NCBI GenBank assembly: GCA_963677135.2
Contig: CAXXLS010000005.1
Span: forward strand, 176,547 to 240,546
Reading direction: 5' to 3'
Length of the DNA stretch: 64,000 nucleotides
Origin: Seleniibacterium sp963677135
GTDB lineage: Bacteria; Desulfobacterota; Desulfuromonadia; Desulfuromonadales; Geopsychrobacteraceae
This document shows positions 44,079-54,300 of this stretch, piece after piece (positions within the stretch are counted from its first letter, which is position 1; every line of letters starts with the position of its first letter). The notes beneath the pieces are model-generated. The model searched no databases. It was given only the letters and a program-made list of their open reading frames with translations, and had not been told where the DNA came from. Position numbers and translations under genes: made by a program.

Positions 44079-45113
44079 TCAGCTCCGTTCCTCGATCAGC
44101 GCGTTGATGGTCTCCTTCAGATCGATAGCGGCCATGCAGGTCCGGCTGCAGCGCCCGCAGCCGACGCAGAACACCCGGTTGTAACGCACCATGGGATAAC
44201 GGAACTTCCGGTTGAAGCGGTGCCGTTTGCGGTCGTAGCGTTCCTGGCGGAAACTTTCTCCGCCGGCAACTTTGGCGAAAGTCTCATGCTGGCAGGAATC
44301 CCAGACCCGGATCCGCCGCCCCCTGGTCAGGTCCAGGTCGGGTTCGTCCATTACGTCGAAACAGTAGCAGGTGGGGCAGACATTGGTGCAGTTCCCGCAG
44401 GACAGGCAGCGTTCGCCGAGCCGCTTCCAGACATCGCTGTCGAAGGTCTCGTCAAACAGGCGGGGAATATCCTGGTAACGGATCGGCACCTCGCTTCTGA
44501 ATATTTTCTTTTTACGCTGTCTGAGGTCGTGCAGCTGCTGTTCGATCAGCGGCGTCGCCGGCTTGAACAGACCGCTGTCGTGCACGATCCTCTCGCCGCG
44601 ATCGGTATTGACATGGACGAAATAGCCATCGCCCAGATCACTGAAAAACAGGTCGTATCCCCCTTTGGGCAGATGGTTGTGCAACATGGCGCAGTTGGCA
44701 TAACTGTCACAGTAAGCGTTGCACTCCAGACCGATCAGGGTGATGTAGCCCTTGCGGATCAGGTAATGCAGATCCCGGGGTCGGTCGGAAAAAACCACGT
44801 TGAGACACTGAATTCCGGCCAGGTCGCAGGTATGCACCCCGAACAGGACGAGCTCTTCCACCTCGACCACGGCTTCCATCTCCTGCCCCCTGCTGATATC
44901 ATATTTCAGCAGCGTCTCGTGCTGGGGCAGGTAATATTTTTTGGGCGGCAGAATGGTCGGGATATAATCCAGGGACATTTCGGCGAGGGAACCGACCTCG
45001 GCCAGCTTGAACTGGCCGTTGTCAAGGGGGACCGGGCCGATCACCTGCTGACGGAGGGCTAAAAATTCGACCAGTTCGGCCAGCAGGCTTTTTTCGATGA
45101 CAACCCGATTCAA
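44079..45113 (-). CDS. hydB: Hydrogenase iron-sulfur (beta) subunit
   Basis: A 344-residue protein with two ferredoxin-type clusters in the C-terminal half: CLSCGNCTNVCPTCYC and CVGCGRCSRTC. It links the flavin subunit HydG with the small subunit HydD. The start is a TTG at 45111-45113 with an AAGGAG site eight bases upstream. It is the first gene of hydBGDA. Its stop codon is one base from the hydG start. Confidence 0.93.
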   Translation of the reverse strand: MNRVVIEKSLLAELVEFLALRQQVIGPVPLDNGQFKLAEVGSLAEMSLDYIPTILPPKKYYLPQHETLLKYDISRGQEMEAVVEVEELVLFGVHTCDLAGIQCLNVVFSDRPRDLHYLIRKGYITLIGLECNAYCDSYANCAMLHNHLPKGGYDLFFSDLGDGYFVHVNTDRGERIVHDSGLFKPATPLIEQQLHDLRQRKKKIFRSEVPIRYQDIPRLFDETFDSDVWKRLGERCLSCGNCTNVCPTCYCFDVMDEPDLDLTRGRRIRVWDSCQHETFAKVAGGESFRQERYDRKRHRFNRKFRYPMVRYNRVFCVGCGRCSRTCMAAIDLKETINALIEERS

Positions 45114-45489
45114 GAGCTGGCTCCTTTTCCTGAAAAAGGTTTACTAGGTCATACTTTTTCCGCTCCAACCGTGGAGAAGCCAGGGAGACAAATGAGATCT
45201 TTGCAGTGCCGGTATTAAACCAATTAGTCGATAACCGCGGATTGTCAAGACAGGATCCGGACCCTGTTTTTTAGAGCCGTCATTATTGCAATCTGTGATG
45301 ATAGTTTCTAACATGATCCAGAGGGATGTCATCATGCCGCCCGAAGAGGCCGAAGACAGAAAACAAGGCCTTTGCTTCTGGCTCGCCCCGCACCTGGCCT
45401 CCAAGCCTTGGCGTTTAAAAAGATTTTCCTTCGCGTCTGCGGACCTTGGCGGCTAAAATATTGATCTGTTAGTGCTGACTTTTCGATAA
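45114..45489. other. Divergent intergenic region between hydB and the tolC-like gene
   Basis: No gene is supported here. It holds a likely sigma-70-type promoter for hydB (separate entry) and must hold the promoter of the efflux operon. Bases around 45400-45460 contain two similar CCTTGGCG phrases within a stretch resembling a common low-information intergenic sequence of this bacterial group; I draw no functional conclusion from it. Confidence 0.5.
45221..45248 (-). promoter_or_regulatory. Possible sigma-70 promoter of hydBGDA
   Basis: The minus strand has a perfect -35 box TTGACA (45243-45248), a 16-base spacer and a weak -10 box TAATTG (45221-45226), leaving a leader of about 100 bases before hydB. 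The -10 match is poor, so the call is tentative. Confidence 0.35.
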
Positions 45490-47361
45490 GTGAGGGGTGC
45501 CTTGTTCTCCCGGCAAAATACAACTTACATCGCTATCCCGGTCATGCTGTCGGTGGCCGTGCTGACCCTGCTTGCGACCGGCTGTTCGCCGCGCCATTAC
45601 CGTGAACAGACCGACATCCGGGTGGCCGCAATCATCGCCGCAAAGCAGCGCGAGGGGCTGGGACAGGAACAGCCGTTCAGCATTTCCCCGGCGGAGGACC
45701 AGTTGCGCCGGCGGCTGCTTGAGGGGCAGCAGCTTGCGGTTGCGGGACCCGCATCCCTGGGCAGCGACCACCTGGCGCCGCCACCCCACTGGCCGGAACC
45801 GGACAACGGCGGGCAACCGCCCGCAACCGTGCCGATCCGTCAACCCCTGACCCTGTCACTGGCCGACGCCCTGCAGGTTGCCGCCCGCAACAGCCGTGAT
45901 TACCAGGACGCGAAGGAGACCCTGTTCCGCAGCGCCCTGAACCTCGATTATCAGCGCCGCACTTTCAGCAATCAGTACGACGGCCAGCTTGAGGGCGGTT
46001 ATCTCAACGACCGCAGCGGCCAGGCTACGGAAGGCACCAGAGGCTCGCTGGGCGGCAGCGCCACCCGGCTGCTGAAGTCGGGGGTCAGCCTGACGACCCA
46101 GCTGGGCTGGGACCTGGTACGCATGCTGCAGCCCGGCAGTGATGTCTCGAGCGGCCTCTACGGTGACGCCTCTATCACCATCCCCCTGCTGCGCGGTGCG
46201 GGCCGGCACATCGCGGCGGAACCTCTCACCCAGGCTGAGCGCGATACCCTTTACGCGGTCTGGACCTTCGAACGCTACAAGAAGGAATTCAGCATCGACA
46301 TTGTGGCCAGTTACCTGGCGGTCCTGCAGGCGGAGGACCTGCTCCGCAACCAGGAGCAGAACTACAAGGGTCTGGTTATCTCGACCCGCCGCGCCAGTCG
46401 CCTGGCCGAAGCGGGCAAGCTCCCCCAGATCCAGGTCGACCAGGCCATCCAGAATGAATTGCGGGCCCGGGAACGCTGGATCTCAGCCCGCGTCGGCCTG
46501 GAAGGGGCCATCGACGGATTCAAACTGCTGCTCGGCCTGCCCACCGATGCCGAAATCCGCCTCGACCGGAGGGAACTGGCTGAACTGGAACAAAGCACGA
46601 GAAAACGCCTGACCCGGCTGTTTCGCCCCTTTCCGAAAGAAGCCGGCCTCGCCGCCGACAGCCCGGTGGCATTGACGCCCCCGGCCGCTGAGCTGGCCGG
46701 CCCTCTGGAACTGGATTACGCCACCGCCAGCCGGATCGCCCTGGAGCAGCGGCTCGATCTGAAAGTCGCCAGGGACCGGATTGACGACGCCCAGCGCCAG
46801 GTCGTTGTCGCTGCCGACGCCCTGCGCGCCGAACTCACCCTGTTCGGTTCGGCGGCGACCGGAACCGGACGCAGTATCGCCGCCCTGCAGCCGGACAGCA
46901 GTCACCGTCTCGACCTCGACAAGGGGACGTTCCAGGGGCTTCTCACCCTCGACCTGCCCCTTGAGCGGACCGCCGAGGCCATCGCCTACCGTGACAGTTT
47001 CATTACCCTGGAGCAGGCGGTCAGAACCGCCCAGGAGCTGGAGGATCGCATCAAGCTCCAGGTGCGCGACACCCTGCGCCAGCTTGAGCTGACCCGCTCC
47101 AGTCTGCGCATCCAGGATCAGGCGGTCAAGCTGGCCCAGCGCCGGGTGCGGGGCGCCGAACTGCAGTTGCAGGCCGGCCGGGCCGAGATGCGCGACCTGC
47201 TTGACGCCCAGGAAGCCCTGCTCGGGGCCCGAAACTCCTTGACCTCGGCCCTTATCAGCTATCGGCTGGCCGAGCTGTCACTGCAGCGCGACCTGGGCGT
47301 TCTCAAGGTTGATGGCAACGGCCTCTGGCAGGAATACACCCCGGAAAAGGCAGAATCATGA
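45490..47361 (+). CDS. TolC-family outer membrane efflux lipoprotein
   Basis: A protein of up to 623 residues with an N-terminal lipoprotein signal (LLATGC) and the two long helical repeats of the TolC/OEP family (for example LNLDYQRRTFSNQYDGQLEG and LELTRSSLRIQDQAVKLAQRRV). It forms the outer membrane channel of the efflux system encoded downstream. The start is uncertain: GTG 45490 has no ribosome site, TTG 45502 has GAGGGG at good distance, and ATG 45544 has none. It overlaps the next gene by four bases. Confidence 0.9.
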   Translation: MRGALFSRQNTTYIAIPVMLSVAVLTLLATGCSPRHYREQTDIRVAAIIAAKQREGLGQEQPFSISPAEDQLRRRLLEGQQLAVAGPASLGSDHLAPPPHWPEPDNGGQPPATVPIRQPLTLSLADALQVAARNSRDYQDAKETLFRSALNLDYQRRTFSNQYDGQLEGGYLNDRSGQATEGTRGSLGGSATRLLKSGVSLTTQLGWDLVRMLQPGSDVSSGLYGDASITIPLLRGAGRHIAAEPLTQAERDTLYAVWTFERYKKEFSIDIVASYLAVLQAEDLLRNQEQNYKGLVISTRRASRLAEAGKLPQIQVDQAIQNELRARERWISARVGLEGAIDGFKLLLGLPTDAEIRLDRRELAELEQSTRKRLTRLFRPFPKEAGLAADSPVALTPPAAELAGPLELDYATASRIALEQRLDLKVARDRIDDAQRQVVVAADALRAELTLFGSAATGTGRSIAALQPDSSHRLDLDKGTFQGLLTLDLPLERTAEAIAYRDSFITLEQAVRTAQELEDRIKLQVRDTLRQLELTRSSLRIQDQAVKLAQRRVRGAELQLQAGRAEMRDLLDAQEALLGARNSLTSALISYRLAELSLQRDLGVLKVDGNGLWQEYTPEKAES

Positions 47362-48974
47362 CGACTGAACCGCGCCCGAAAGCGACTTTGCCCTGGAAAA
47401 ACTATCTGCTCGCCCTGGTTGCCGTGGCGGTGCTGAGCGCCGGCGTCCTGGCCGTCCTTTGGGACCGGGAGCAAGGGAGAGATCCTGACCCCGCCCAGCC
47501 GACCTTTACCGTCACCCCCGGCCCGCTGACCATCAGCGTCGTCGAAGCCGGCACCATCCGTCCCCGGGAACAGATTATCCTGAAAAGCGAGGTCGAAGGC
47601 TCCGCGGTCATCCTCTTCCTGGTCGACGAGGGGACCGAAGTCAGCAAGGGGGACCTGCTGGTCGAGCTAGATGCCAGCCAGCTCATCGACCAGCGGGTCA
47701 GCCAGCAGATCCAGGTGATCAACGCCGAAGCCACCTTCGTCAACGCCAAGGAGAACCTGGCCGTGGTCAGGAGCCAGGCCCAGGCCGACATCGACCAGGC
47801 GGAACTTGATCTCAAATTCGCCCGTCAGGATCTCATCCAGTACCGCGAAGGGGAGTTCCCAAAACTCCGGAAAGAAGCACAAGCGGCCATCACCCTGGCC
47901 GAAGAAACCCTGACCAACGCCTCTAACACCTATGAGTGGTCCCTGAAACTGTACGCGGAAAAATACCTGTCCGAAGCCGAGCTGAAACAGGATGAACTGA
48001 GCCGCCAGAAAGCCCGTATCGACCTGGAACTGGCCCGGGACGAACTGACCCTGCTGGAAAACTTCACCTACACCCGCAAGCTCGCCGAGCTGCAGAGCGC
48101 CGCCAGCCAGGCGGAAATGGCCCTGGAACGCATCCGGCGAAAAGCCTCCGCCGACATCGTCCAGGCCGAGGCGAAGCTCAAGGCGAGCGAGGCGGAGCTG
48201 CAGCAGCAGAAAAACCAGTTCAACCGGATCGAAAACCAGATCAGCAAAACCAAGATCTACGCGCCGATGGACGGCACGGTGATCTACGCCACCAGTACCA
48301 GGATGAGCTGGCGCAGCAACTCCGAGCCCCTGGACGAGGGGCAGGCGGTCCGTGAACGCCAGGAACTCATCTACCTGCCGACCACGTCCTCCTATAACGC
48401 GGAAATCAAGGTGCATGAATCGAGTCTCGAAAAGATCCGCGTCGGATTGCCCGTCCAGGTGCGCATTGACGCTCTCCCCGGCCGCTCTTTCACCGGCAGG
48501 GTGGTCAGTATCGCCCCCCTGCCCGATGCCACCAGCATGTTCATGAACCCGGATCTGAAGGTCTACAATACCCAGATTGAAATCGACGGCAACGGGGCAG
48601 AACTGCGCAACGGCATGAGCTGCCAGGCCGAAATCGTCGTTGAACGTTTTGCCGAAACCCTTTTCGTTCCCCTTCAGGCGGTCCTCCAGGTCGGCGGCCG
48701 GCCGACCGTCTACCTGGCGACCGGCGAAGAGTTCCAGGCCCGACCGGTCACCACCGGCCTCGACAACAACCGGATGATCCAGATTCTTACAGGTCTCAGG
48801 CCCGGCGATCAGGTCCTGCTGACCCCACCCCTGGCCGCGGGGGAAAAGCATGAGCAGCCGGCCGACCCGCAGCAACAGCGGGAGAACGGAGCGACCGCCG
48901 GCAAGGGCCGTCCCCAGGACGGGGGCAATCCTGCGGCCGATCAGCGTCCCAAACCCGGACCCCAGGGAAACTGA
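47358..48974 (+). CDS. MacA/HlyD-type periplasmic adaptor
   Basis: A 538-residue membrane fusion protein. One N-terminal membrane helix (about residues 16-34) is followed by a lipoyl-like domain (GTIRPREQIILKSEVEG), a long coiled coil (about 105-295, rich in Ala, Glu, Gln and Lys), the second lipoyl half (KTKIYAPMDGTVIYA) and beta-barrel domains. The tail is hydrophilic and low in complexity. It bridges the MacB-type permease and the TolC-like channel. Its stop codon shares one base with the next start. Confidence 0.92.
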   Translation: MTTEPRPKATLPWKNYLLALVAVAVLSAGVLAVLWDREQGRDPDPAQPTFTVTPGPLTISVVEAGTIRPREQIILKSEVEGSAVILFLVDEGTEVSKGDLLVELDASQLIDQRVSQQIQVINAEATFVNAKENLAVVRSQAQADIDQAELDLKFARQDLIQYREGEFPKLRKEAQAAITLAEETLTNASNTYEWSLKLYAEKYLSEAELKQDELSRQKARIDLELARDELTLLENFTYTRKLAELQSAASQAEMALERIRRKASADIVQAEAKLKASEAELQQQKNQFNRIENQISKTKIYAPMDGTVIYATSTRMSWRSNSEPLDEGQAVRERQELIYLPTTSSYNAEIKVHESSLEKIRVGLPVQVRIDALPGRSFTGRVVSIAPLPDATSMFMNPDLKVYNTQIEIDGNGAELRNGMSCQAEIVVERFAETLFVPLQAVLQVGGRPTVYLATGEEFQARPVTTGLDNNRMIQILTGLRPGDQVLLTPPLAAGEKHEQPADPQQQRENGATAGKGRPQDGGNPAADQRPKPGPQGN

Positions 48975-49684
48975 TGGCTAGCGTCCCTGAATATCCCGGA
49001 CCCCGGCCTGAGGCGGAAGCTGTCCTGGAGGGCATCTCGCGGATCTACACCATGGGCGGCAACCAGGTGAAGGCCCTCGACGGCATCAGCATCTCCTTTG
49101 CCAGAGGATCCTTCTGGGCGGTCCTCGGGGCCAGCGGGTCGGGCAAAAGCACCCTGTTGAACCTGCTCGGCTGTCTCGACCGCCCCACCGCCGGCCGCTA
49201 CCTGCTTCGCGGCGAGGATGTCAGCCGCCTGACGGACGATCAGCTCAGCGACATCCGCCTGCGCTCCATCGGCTTTATCTTTCAGAGCTTCAACCTGCTG
49301 CCCCAGGCGACGGTTGCCGAGAACATCGCCCTGCCCCTCTATTACCAGGGCTGGGACCCGGACCGAAGCCAGCAGCGGGCCCGTGAGCTGGCCGAACGGG
49401 TCGGTCTCGGCCACCGTCTGGAGCATCGCCCCATGGAACTTTCGGGGGGACAGCAGCAACGGGTCGCCATCGCCCGGGCCCTGGCCAACGATCCGGCCAT
49501 CCTGCTCGCCGATGAGCCCACGGGCAACCTCGATTCCGTTTCCGGGCGGGAGATTATGGAATTGTTAAGCGAACTGAACCGCCAGGGGAAAACCATCGTC
49601 ATGGTGACCCATGAAACCGACATCGCCGCCTATGCCGGCCGCCACCTGTACATGAAGGACGGCCGCATCGAACAGATCAGATAG
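48974..49684 (+). CDS. MacB-type ABC transporter ATPase
   Basis: A 236-residue LolD/MacB-class ATPase. Motifs are Walker A GASGSGKST, signature LSGGQQQRVAIARAL and Walker B ILLADEPTGNLD, with the H-loop VTHETD. In E. coli MacB this domain is fused to the permease; here it is separate. It stands nine bases before the permease gene. Confidence 0.94.
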   Translation: MASVPEYPGPRPEAEAVLEGISRIYTMGGNQVKALDGISISFARGSFWAVLGASGSGKSTLLNLLGCLDRPTAGRYLLRGEDVSRLTDDQLSDIRLRSIGFIFQSFNLLPQATVAENIALPLYYQGWDPDRSQQRARELAERVGLGHRLEHRPMELSGGQQQRVAIARALANDPAILLADEPTGNLDSVSGREIMELLSELNRQGKTIVMVTHETDIAAYAGRHLYMKDGRIEQIR

Positions 49685-49693
49685 GAAACGGGA

Positions 49694-50965
49694 ATGCTGC
49701 GCCAGGGTCATTATCTTCGGGAAATCCAGCTGGGCGTCAAAAACCTGCTGCAACACAAGCTGAGATCCTCCCTGACCATGCTGGGGATGGTCTTCGGGGT
49801 CGGCAGCGTGATCGCCATGCTCGCCGTTGGCGAAGGCGCCAGCCAGGAAGCCCTGGAGCAGATCCGCCGGCTGGGAAGCAACAACATCATCATCTCAACA
49901 CAGAAACCGGTTGAAGAACAGAGCCAGGTCACGACCCGCTCTTTCATCAATATCTACGGGCTCCTCTACGAAGATGAACTGCGCATCGCAGAGAGCTTTC
50001 CCCACGTGGTCCGCACCGTCCCCGTCAAGATCAACCGCCAGGTCGGCCGCCTCGGCGATCAGGCCATGGACATGCGCCTGCTGGGAACCACGTCCGACTG
50101 GTTCGACCTGGTCAGACGCCCCCTGGTCGCCGGGCGCATCCTCACCGCGAAGGACCTGGAGAGTTCCGCGAACACCGTGGTGCTGACGGAATTCGGCAGC
50201 CGCCGCCTGCTGGTCAATGCCGGCACCATCGGCCAGCGGATCAAGCTTGGCGGAGACTACTTCGAGGTGATCGGCATCGTGCGGAGCGAAGGGTACCAGG
50301 GGACCGGTGTCCAGGCTCCGGACCAGCAGATCGACGCCTACATCCCCCTGAACGTCATGCGCAGCCGCTTTGGCGACATGATCACCCAGCGCTCTTCGGG
50401 AACCCGGAGCCGGGAACTGATTGAACTGCACCAGATCATCGTCGAAGTCGACCGCAGCGAAAACGTCGCGTCGACCGCCGCGGCGATCGAAACCATGCTG
50501 CGGCGCTTCCACAAAAAAGAGGACTACTCCGTTTCGGTCCCCCTTGCCCTTCTCCAGCAGGCCGAGGCGACCAAGCGGACCTTCAATATCGTCCTCGGAT
50601 CCATTGCCGGTATCAGTCTGCTGGTCGGCGGCATCGGCATCATGAACATCATGCTCGCCTCGGTCACGGAACGGACCCGGGAAATCGGCATCCGGCGGGC
50701 CATTGGCGCCAAACGCCGACAGATCATCAAGCAGTTTCTGATCGAAACCATGGTCCTGTCCACCTGCGGCGGCCTGATCGGGATCGCCATCGGCCTGCTG
50801 ATCCCCTGGCTGATTACCCGGCTGGCCGGAATGCCGACCCTGGTCACCCCCGTCAGCCTGCTGCTGTCCCTCGGCATCAGTATGCTGATCGGCATCGTAT
50901 TCGGTCTTTACCCGGCCGTCCGCGCCGCCCGCCTCGACCCCATCGAAGCCCTCCGCCACGAATAA
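49694..50965 (+). CDS. MacB-type ABC transporter permease
   Basis: A 423-residue protein with the MacB/FtsX fold: one N-terminal helix (about 22-42), a large periplasmic domain, and three C-terminal helices. Typical strings are LRSSLTMLGMVFGVGSVIAMLAVGEGA near the start, and GGIGIMNIMLASVTERTREIGIRRAIGAKR and YPAVRAARLDPIEALRHE near the end. With the ATPase, adaptor and TolC-like protein it forms a tripartite mechanotransmission pump that expels drugs, peptides or lipoproteins. Substrate unknown. Confidence 0.94.
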   Translation: MLRQGHYLREIQLGVKNLLQHKLRSSLTMLGMVFGVGSVIAMLAVGEGASQEALEQIRRLGSNNIIISTQKPVEEQSQVTTRSFINIYGLLYEDELRIAESFPHVVRTVPVKINRQVGRLGDQAMDMRLLGTTSDWFDLVRRPLVAGRILTAKDLESSANTVVLTEFGSRRLLVNAGTIGQRIKLGGDYFEVIGIVRSEGYQGTGVQAPDQQIDAYIPLNVMRSRFGDMITQRSSGTRSRELIELHQIIVEVDRSENVASTAAAIETMLRRFHKKEDYSVSVPLALLQQAEATKRTFNIVLGSIAGISLLVGGIGIMNIMLASVTERTREIGIRRAIGAKRRQIIKQFLIETMVLSTCGGLIGIAIGLLIPWLITRLAGMPTLVTPVSLLLSLGISMLIGIVFGLYPAVRAARLDPIEALRHE

Positions 50966-51384
50966 AAAACTCCCTTATCAGAGGAGTTAGCCTCCCATCC
51001 CTGCGCCCCCCCTTGAGATAAAGAATTTGACAGCAAGGGACCAGCTGATTTATATAGATGGACTGTTATATCGGGTGCTGAACCTCTACAGGCACTTCGG
51101 GAACGTCCAGTCTCAGGAATAACTTACTGGCATAAATCCCTTTGTTTTCAGATAAAACCCACTTTCGACACAGGTAAATAGAGACCCTTCGGATCGCTGG
51201 TATCGACAGCCTGGTGTGACCGGTTCACACCCTGCCCGACGACCCGGCAGTCGACGTCACTGCGCAATTCGTCACCAGGTCTCTTCATCAACGGGTGCGA
51301 GCAGAACAGGATACAACCATCCGGTACGGCGACGGTTCGTCTGCCTCTCTGCCCCTGCTCCCCCCATGAACCCAGGACCAGACT
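50966..51384. other. Intergenic region before gltB
   Basis: These 419 bases hold no supported gene. A weak six-bp hairpin (AACTCC/GGAGTT, 50968-50988) after the permease stop lacks a T-run. The gltB promoter must be here; I could not identify a convincing one, nor a known riboswitch. Confidence 0.45.
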
Positions 51385-54300
51385 ATGAAGAAACACGTAA
51401 GTATGCCGCCCGCCCAGGGCCTGTATGATCCGGCCAATGAGCACGACAACTGTGGTGTCGGTTTCGTTGCCAACATCAAAGGAAAAAAGAGCCACAGTAT
51501 CGTTGAGCGTGGTATTGAAATTCTTTGTAACCTGACCCACCGTGGTGCGGTCGGTGCGGATCCCCTTGACGGTGACGGTGCCGGCCTGATGATTCAGATG
51601 CCGGATGCCTTTTATCGCGACATCTGCGATTTCGAGCTGCCTGCCGTTGGCGAGTATGCTGCCGGAATCGTTTTCCTGCCGCAGAACGACACGGCCCGCG
51701 AAGCCTGCATTGAAACCCTCAACCGGCAGATCACCAGGGTCGGCTGCAGCCTGCTCGGCTGGCGGGAGATCACCACCGACAGCAGCAACATCGGCCGCAA
51801 TGCCCGGGCCGTTGAGCCCCGGGTCATGCAGATTTTCGTCGGCCGCGGCAACGTCGAGGCAGCGCAGTTCGAGCTGATGCTCTACCTGGCCCGCAAGCGG
51901 GCGGAAAACGCCATCCGCAACGACGGCCTCGCCGGCGACGAACTGTTTTACGTCAACTCCCTGTCCAGCCGCGTCATTCTCTACAAGGGGATGCTGCTCT
52001 CTGAACAGCTCAACACCTTCTTCCCGGAACTCAGTGACGAGCGGGTGGTCAGCGCCATCGCCTTCGTTCACCAGCGCTACAGCACCAATACCTTCCCGAC
52101 CTGGGATCTGGCGCAGCCGTTCCGTTACATCGCTCACAACGGCGAGATCAACACCTTGCGCGGCAACATCAACCGGATGCGGGCCAGAACCGCTCTGTTT
52201 GCCCACATGGATCTGGCCGAAGCGGTTGCCGACCTCGATCCGGTCATTATCGAAGGCAGCTCGGACACCGCCTGTCTCGACAACGCCCTCGAGCTGCTCG
52301 TCGTCACCGGTCGCAGCCTGGCCCATTCTCTGGCCATGATGGTCCCCGAAGCCTGGGCGTCCAAGACCAACCTGCATCCCCATATCAAGGGATTCTTTGA
52401 ATATCACGCCACCATGATGGAACCCTGGGACGGTCCGGCCAACATCGTTGCCTGCGACGGCAAGCAGGTCGTCGCCATTCTTGACCGCAACGGTCTGCGC
52501 CCGGCCCGCTACTGGATCACCAGCGATGATGAGATCATCTATGCCTCGGAAGCCGGGGTTCTCGATGTGCCGCCGGAAAAAAATCCTGCGCAAAGAACGT
52601 CTCGCGCCCGGCAAAATGATCATGGTCGACGTCGAAAGCGGCGAATTCAAGGAAGATCAGCAGATCAAGCAGGAGCTGGCGACTGAACACCCCTATTCAG
52701 CCTGGGTCAGCGAGTACCTGATCCGTCTTGAAGACCTGCCGGCTCCGGCCACCAAGAAGGTGCCGAGCCACGGTGAACTGCGCCGTACCCAGGGGAGCTT
52801 CGGCTACACCCTGGAGGAGATGAAAGTGATCATGGCCCCCATGGCCCTCAACGGCCAGGAACCGGTGGGCTCCATGGGCACCGACACCCCGGCTGCGGTG
52901 CTGTCCCAGAACAGCAAACTGATCTACTGGTATTTCAAGCAGCTCTTCGCGCAGATCACCAATCCGCCGATCGACCCGCTGCGGGAAGAGATCGTCATGA
53001 GCCTCACCCAGTATCTGGGACCGGCCCGGAATATCCTGATGCCCGGTCCGGAACACTGCCAGATGCTGGAACTCGATCATCCGATCATCACCAACGATGT
53101 TCTCGAACAGCTGCGCCACAGTGACCTGCCGAACTTCCGCGGGACCACTCTGAGCACCCTGTTCGACAGCACCCTGGGCCCCGATAGCCTGGAAAGACGG
53201 CTTGAGGAGCTGTTCATCGAGGCGGAAGCCGCCGTCGATTCCGGCCGCACCATCCTGGTCCTGTCCGACCGGGGGGTCAGCTCGGAAAAAGCCCCGATTC
53301 CGGCCCTGCTCGCCCTGTCAGGCATTCACCACCACCTGATCCGGGTCGGCAAACGAAGCCAGTGCTCGCTGATCGTCGAGACCGGCGAGGCCCGCGAGGT
53401 TCATCACTTTGCCCTGCTGGTCGGCTTCGGCGCCGCGGCCATCAACCCCTACCTGGCCTTTGAAACCCTGCAGGACATGGTCAACCAGGGGATGCTGCCG
53501 GGCAAGGACGGCAACGACCAGGCCGACGAAACCTCCGATGTCATCAACAAGTACATCGAAAATTACATCAAGGCCATCGGCAAAGGCCTGCTCAAGGTCT
53601 TCTCGAAGATGGGGATCAGCACCCTGCAGAGCTACTGCGCCGCCCAGATCTTTGAAATCGTCGGCCTGAACGAGGAGTTCACCAGCAAGTATTTCCCCGG
53701 CACCTCGAGCCGGATCGGCGGCGCCGGCATCAAGGAGATCGCCACCGAGAGCCTGATGCGTCACAATGTCGCCTTCGCCGATCTCATCGACAGCAACCGC
53801 GACCTTGATCGTGGCTCCGAATACTCCTGGCGGCGGGACGGCGAACTGCATCTGATGAACCCGGAAGTCATCGCCCTGCTGCAGCATGCCGTGCGCTCCG
53901 GCAACCGGGAGGAATTCAAACAGTTCTCCAAGCAGGTCGATGACCAGAGCGAGAAGCTCTACACCCTGCGGGGCCTGTTCAAGTTCAAAAAACTCAACGA
54001 CCCCGTTCCCCTCGAGGAGGTCGAACCGGTCAGCGCCATCGTCAAACGCTTCTGTACCGGGGCCATGAGTATGGGCTCCATTTCCGCGGAAGCCCACGAA
54101 ACCCTGGCCATCGCCATGAACAAGATCGGCGGCAAGTCGAACACCGGCGAAGGGGGCGAGGATCCCAACCGTTTTACTCCGGATGCCAACGGCGATCTGC
54201 GCCGCAGCTCCATCAAGCAGATTGCTTCGGGCCGCTTCGGCGTCACCCCCCATTACCTGGTCAACGCCGACGAACTGCAGATCAAGATCGCCCAGGGCGC

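Noticed and set aside
45144..45404. 86-residue minus-strand frame upstream of hydB
   Set aside because: No ribosome site, no domain, and it covers the likely hydB promoter.
50968..50988. Hairpin after the MacB-type permease considered as a terminator
   Set aside because: Only six base pairs and no T-run.
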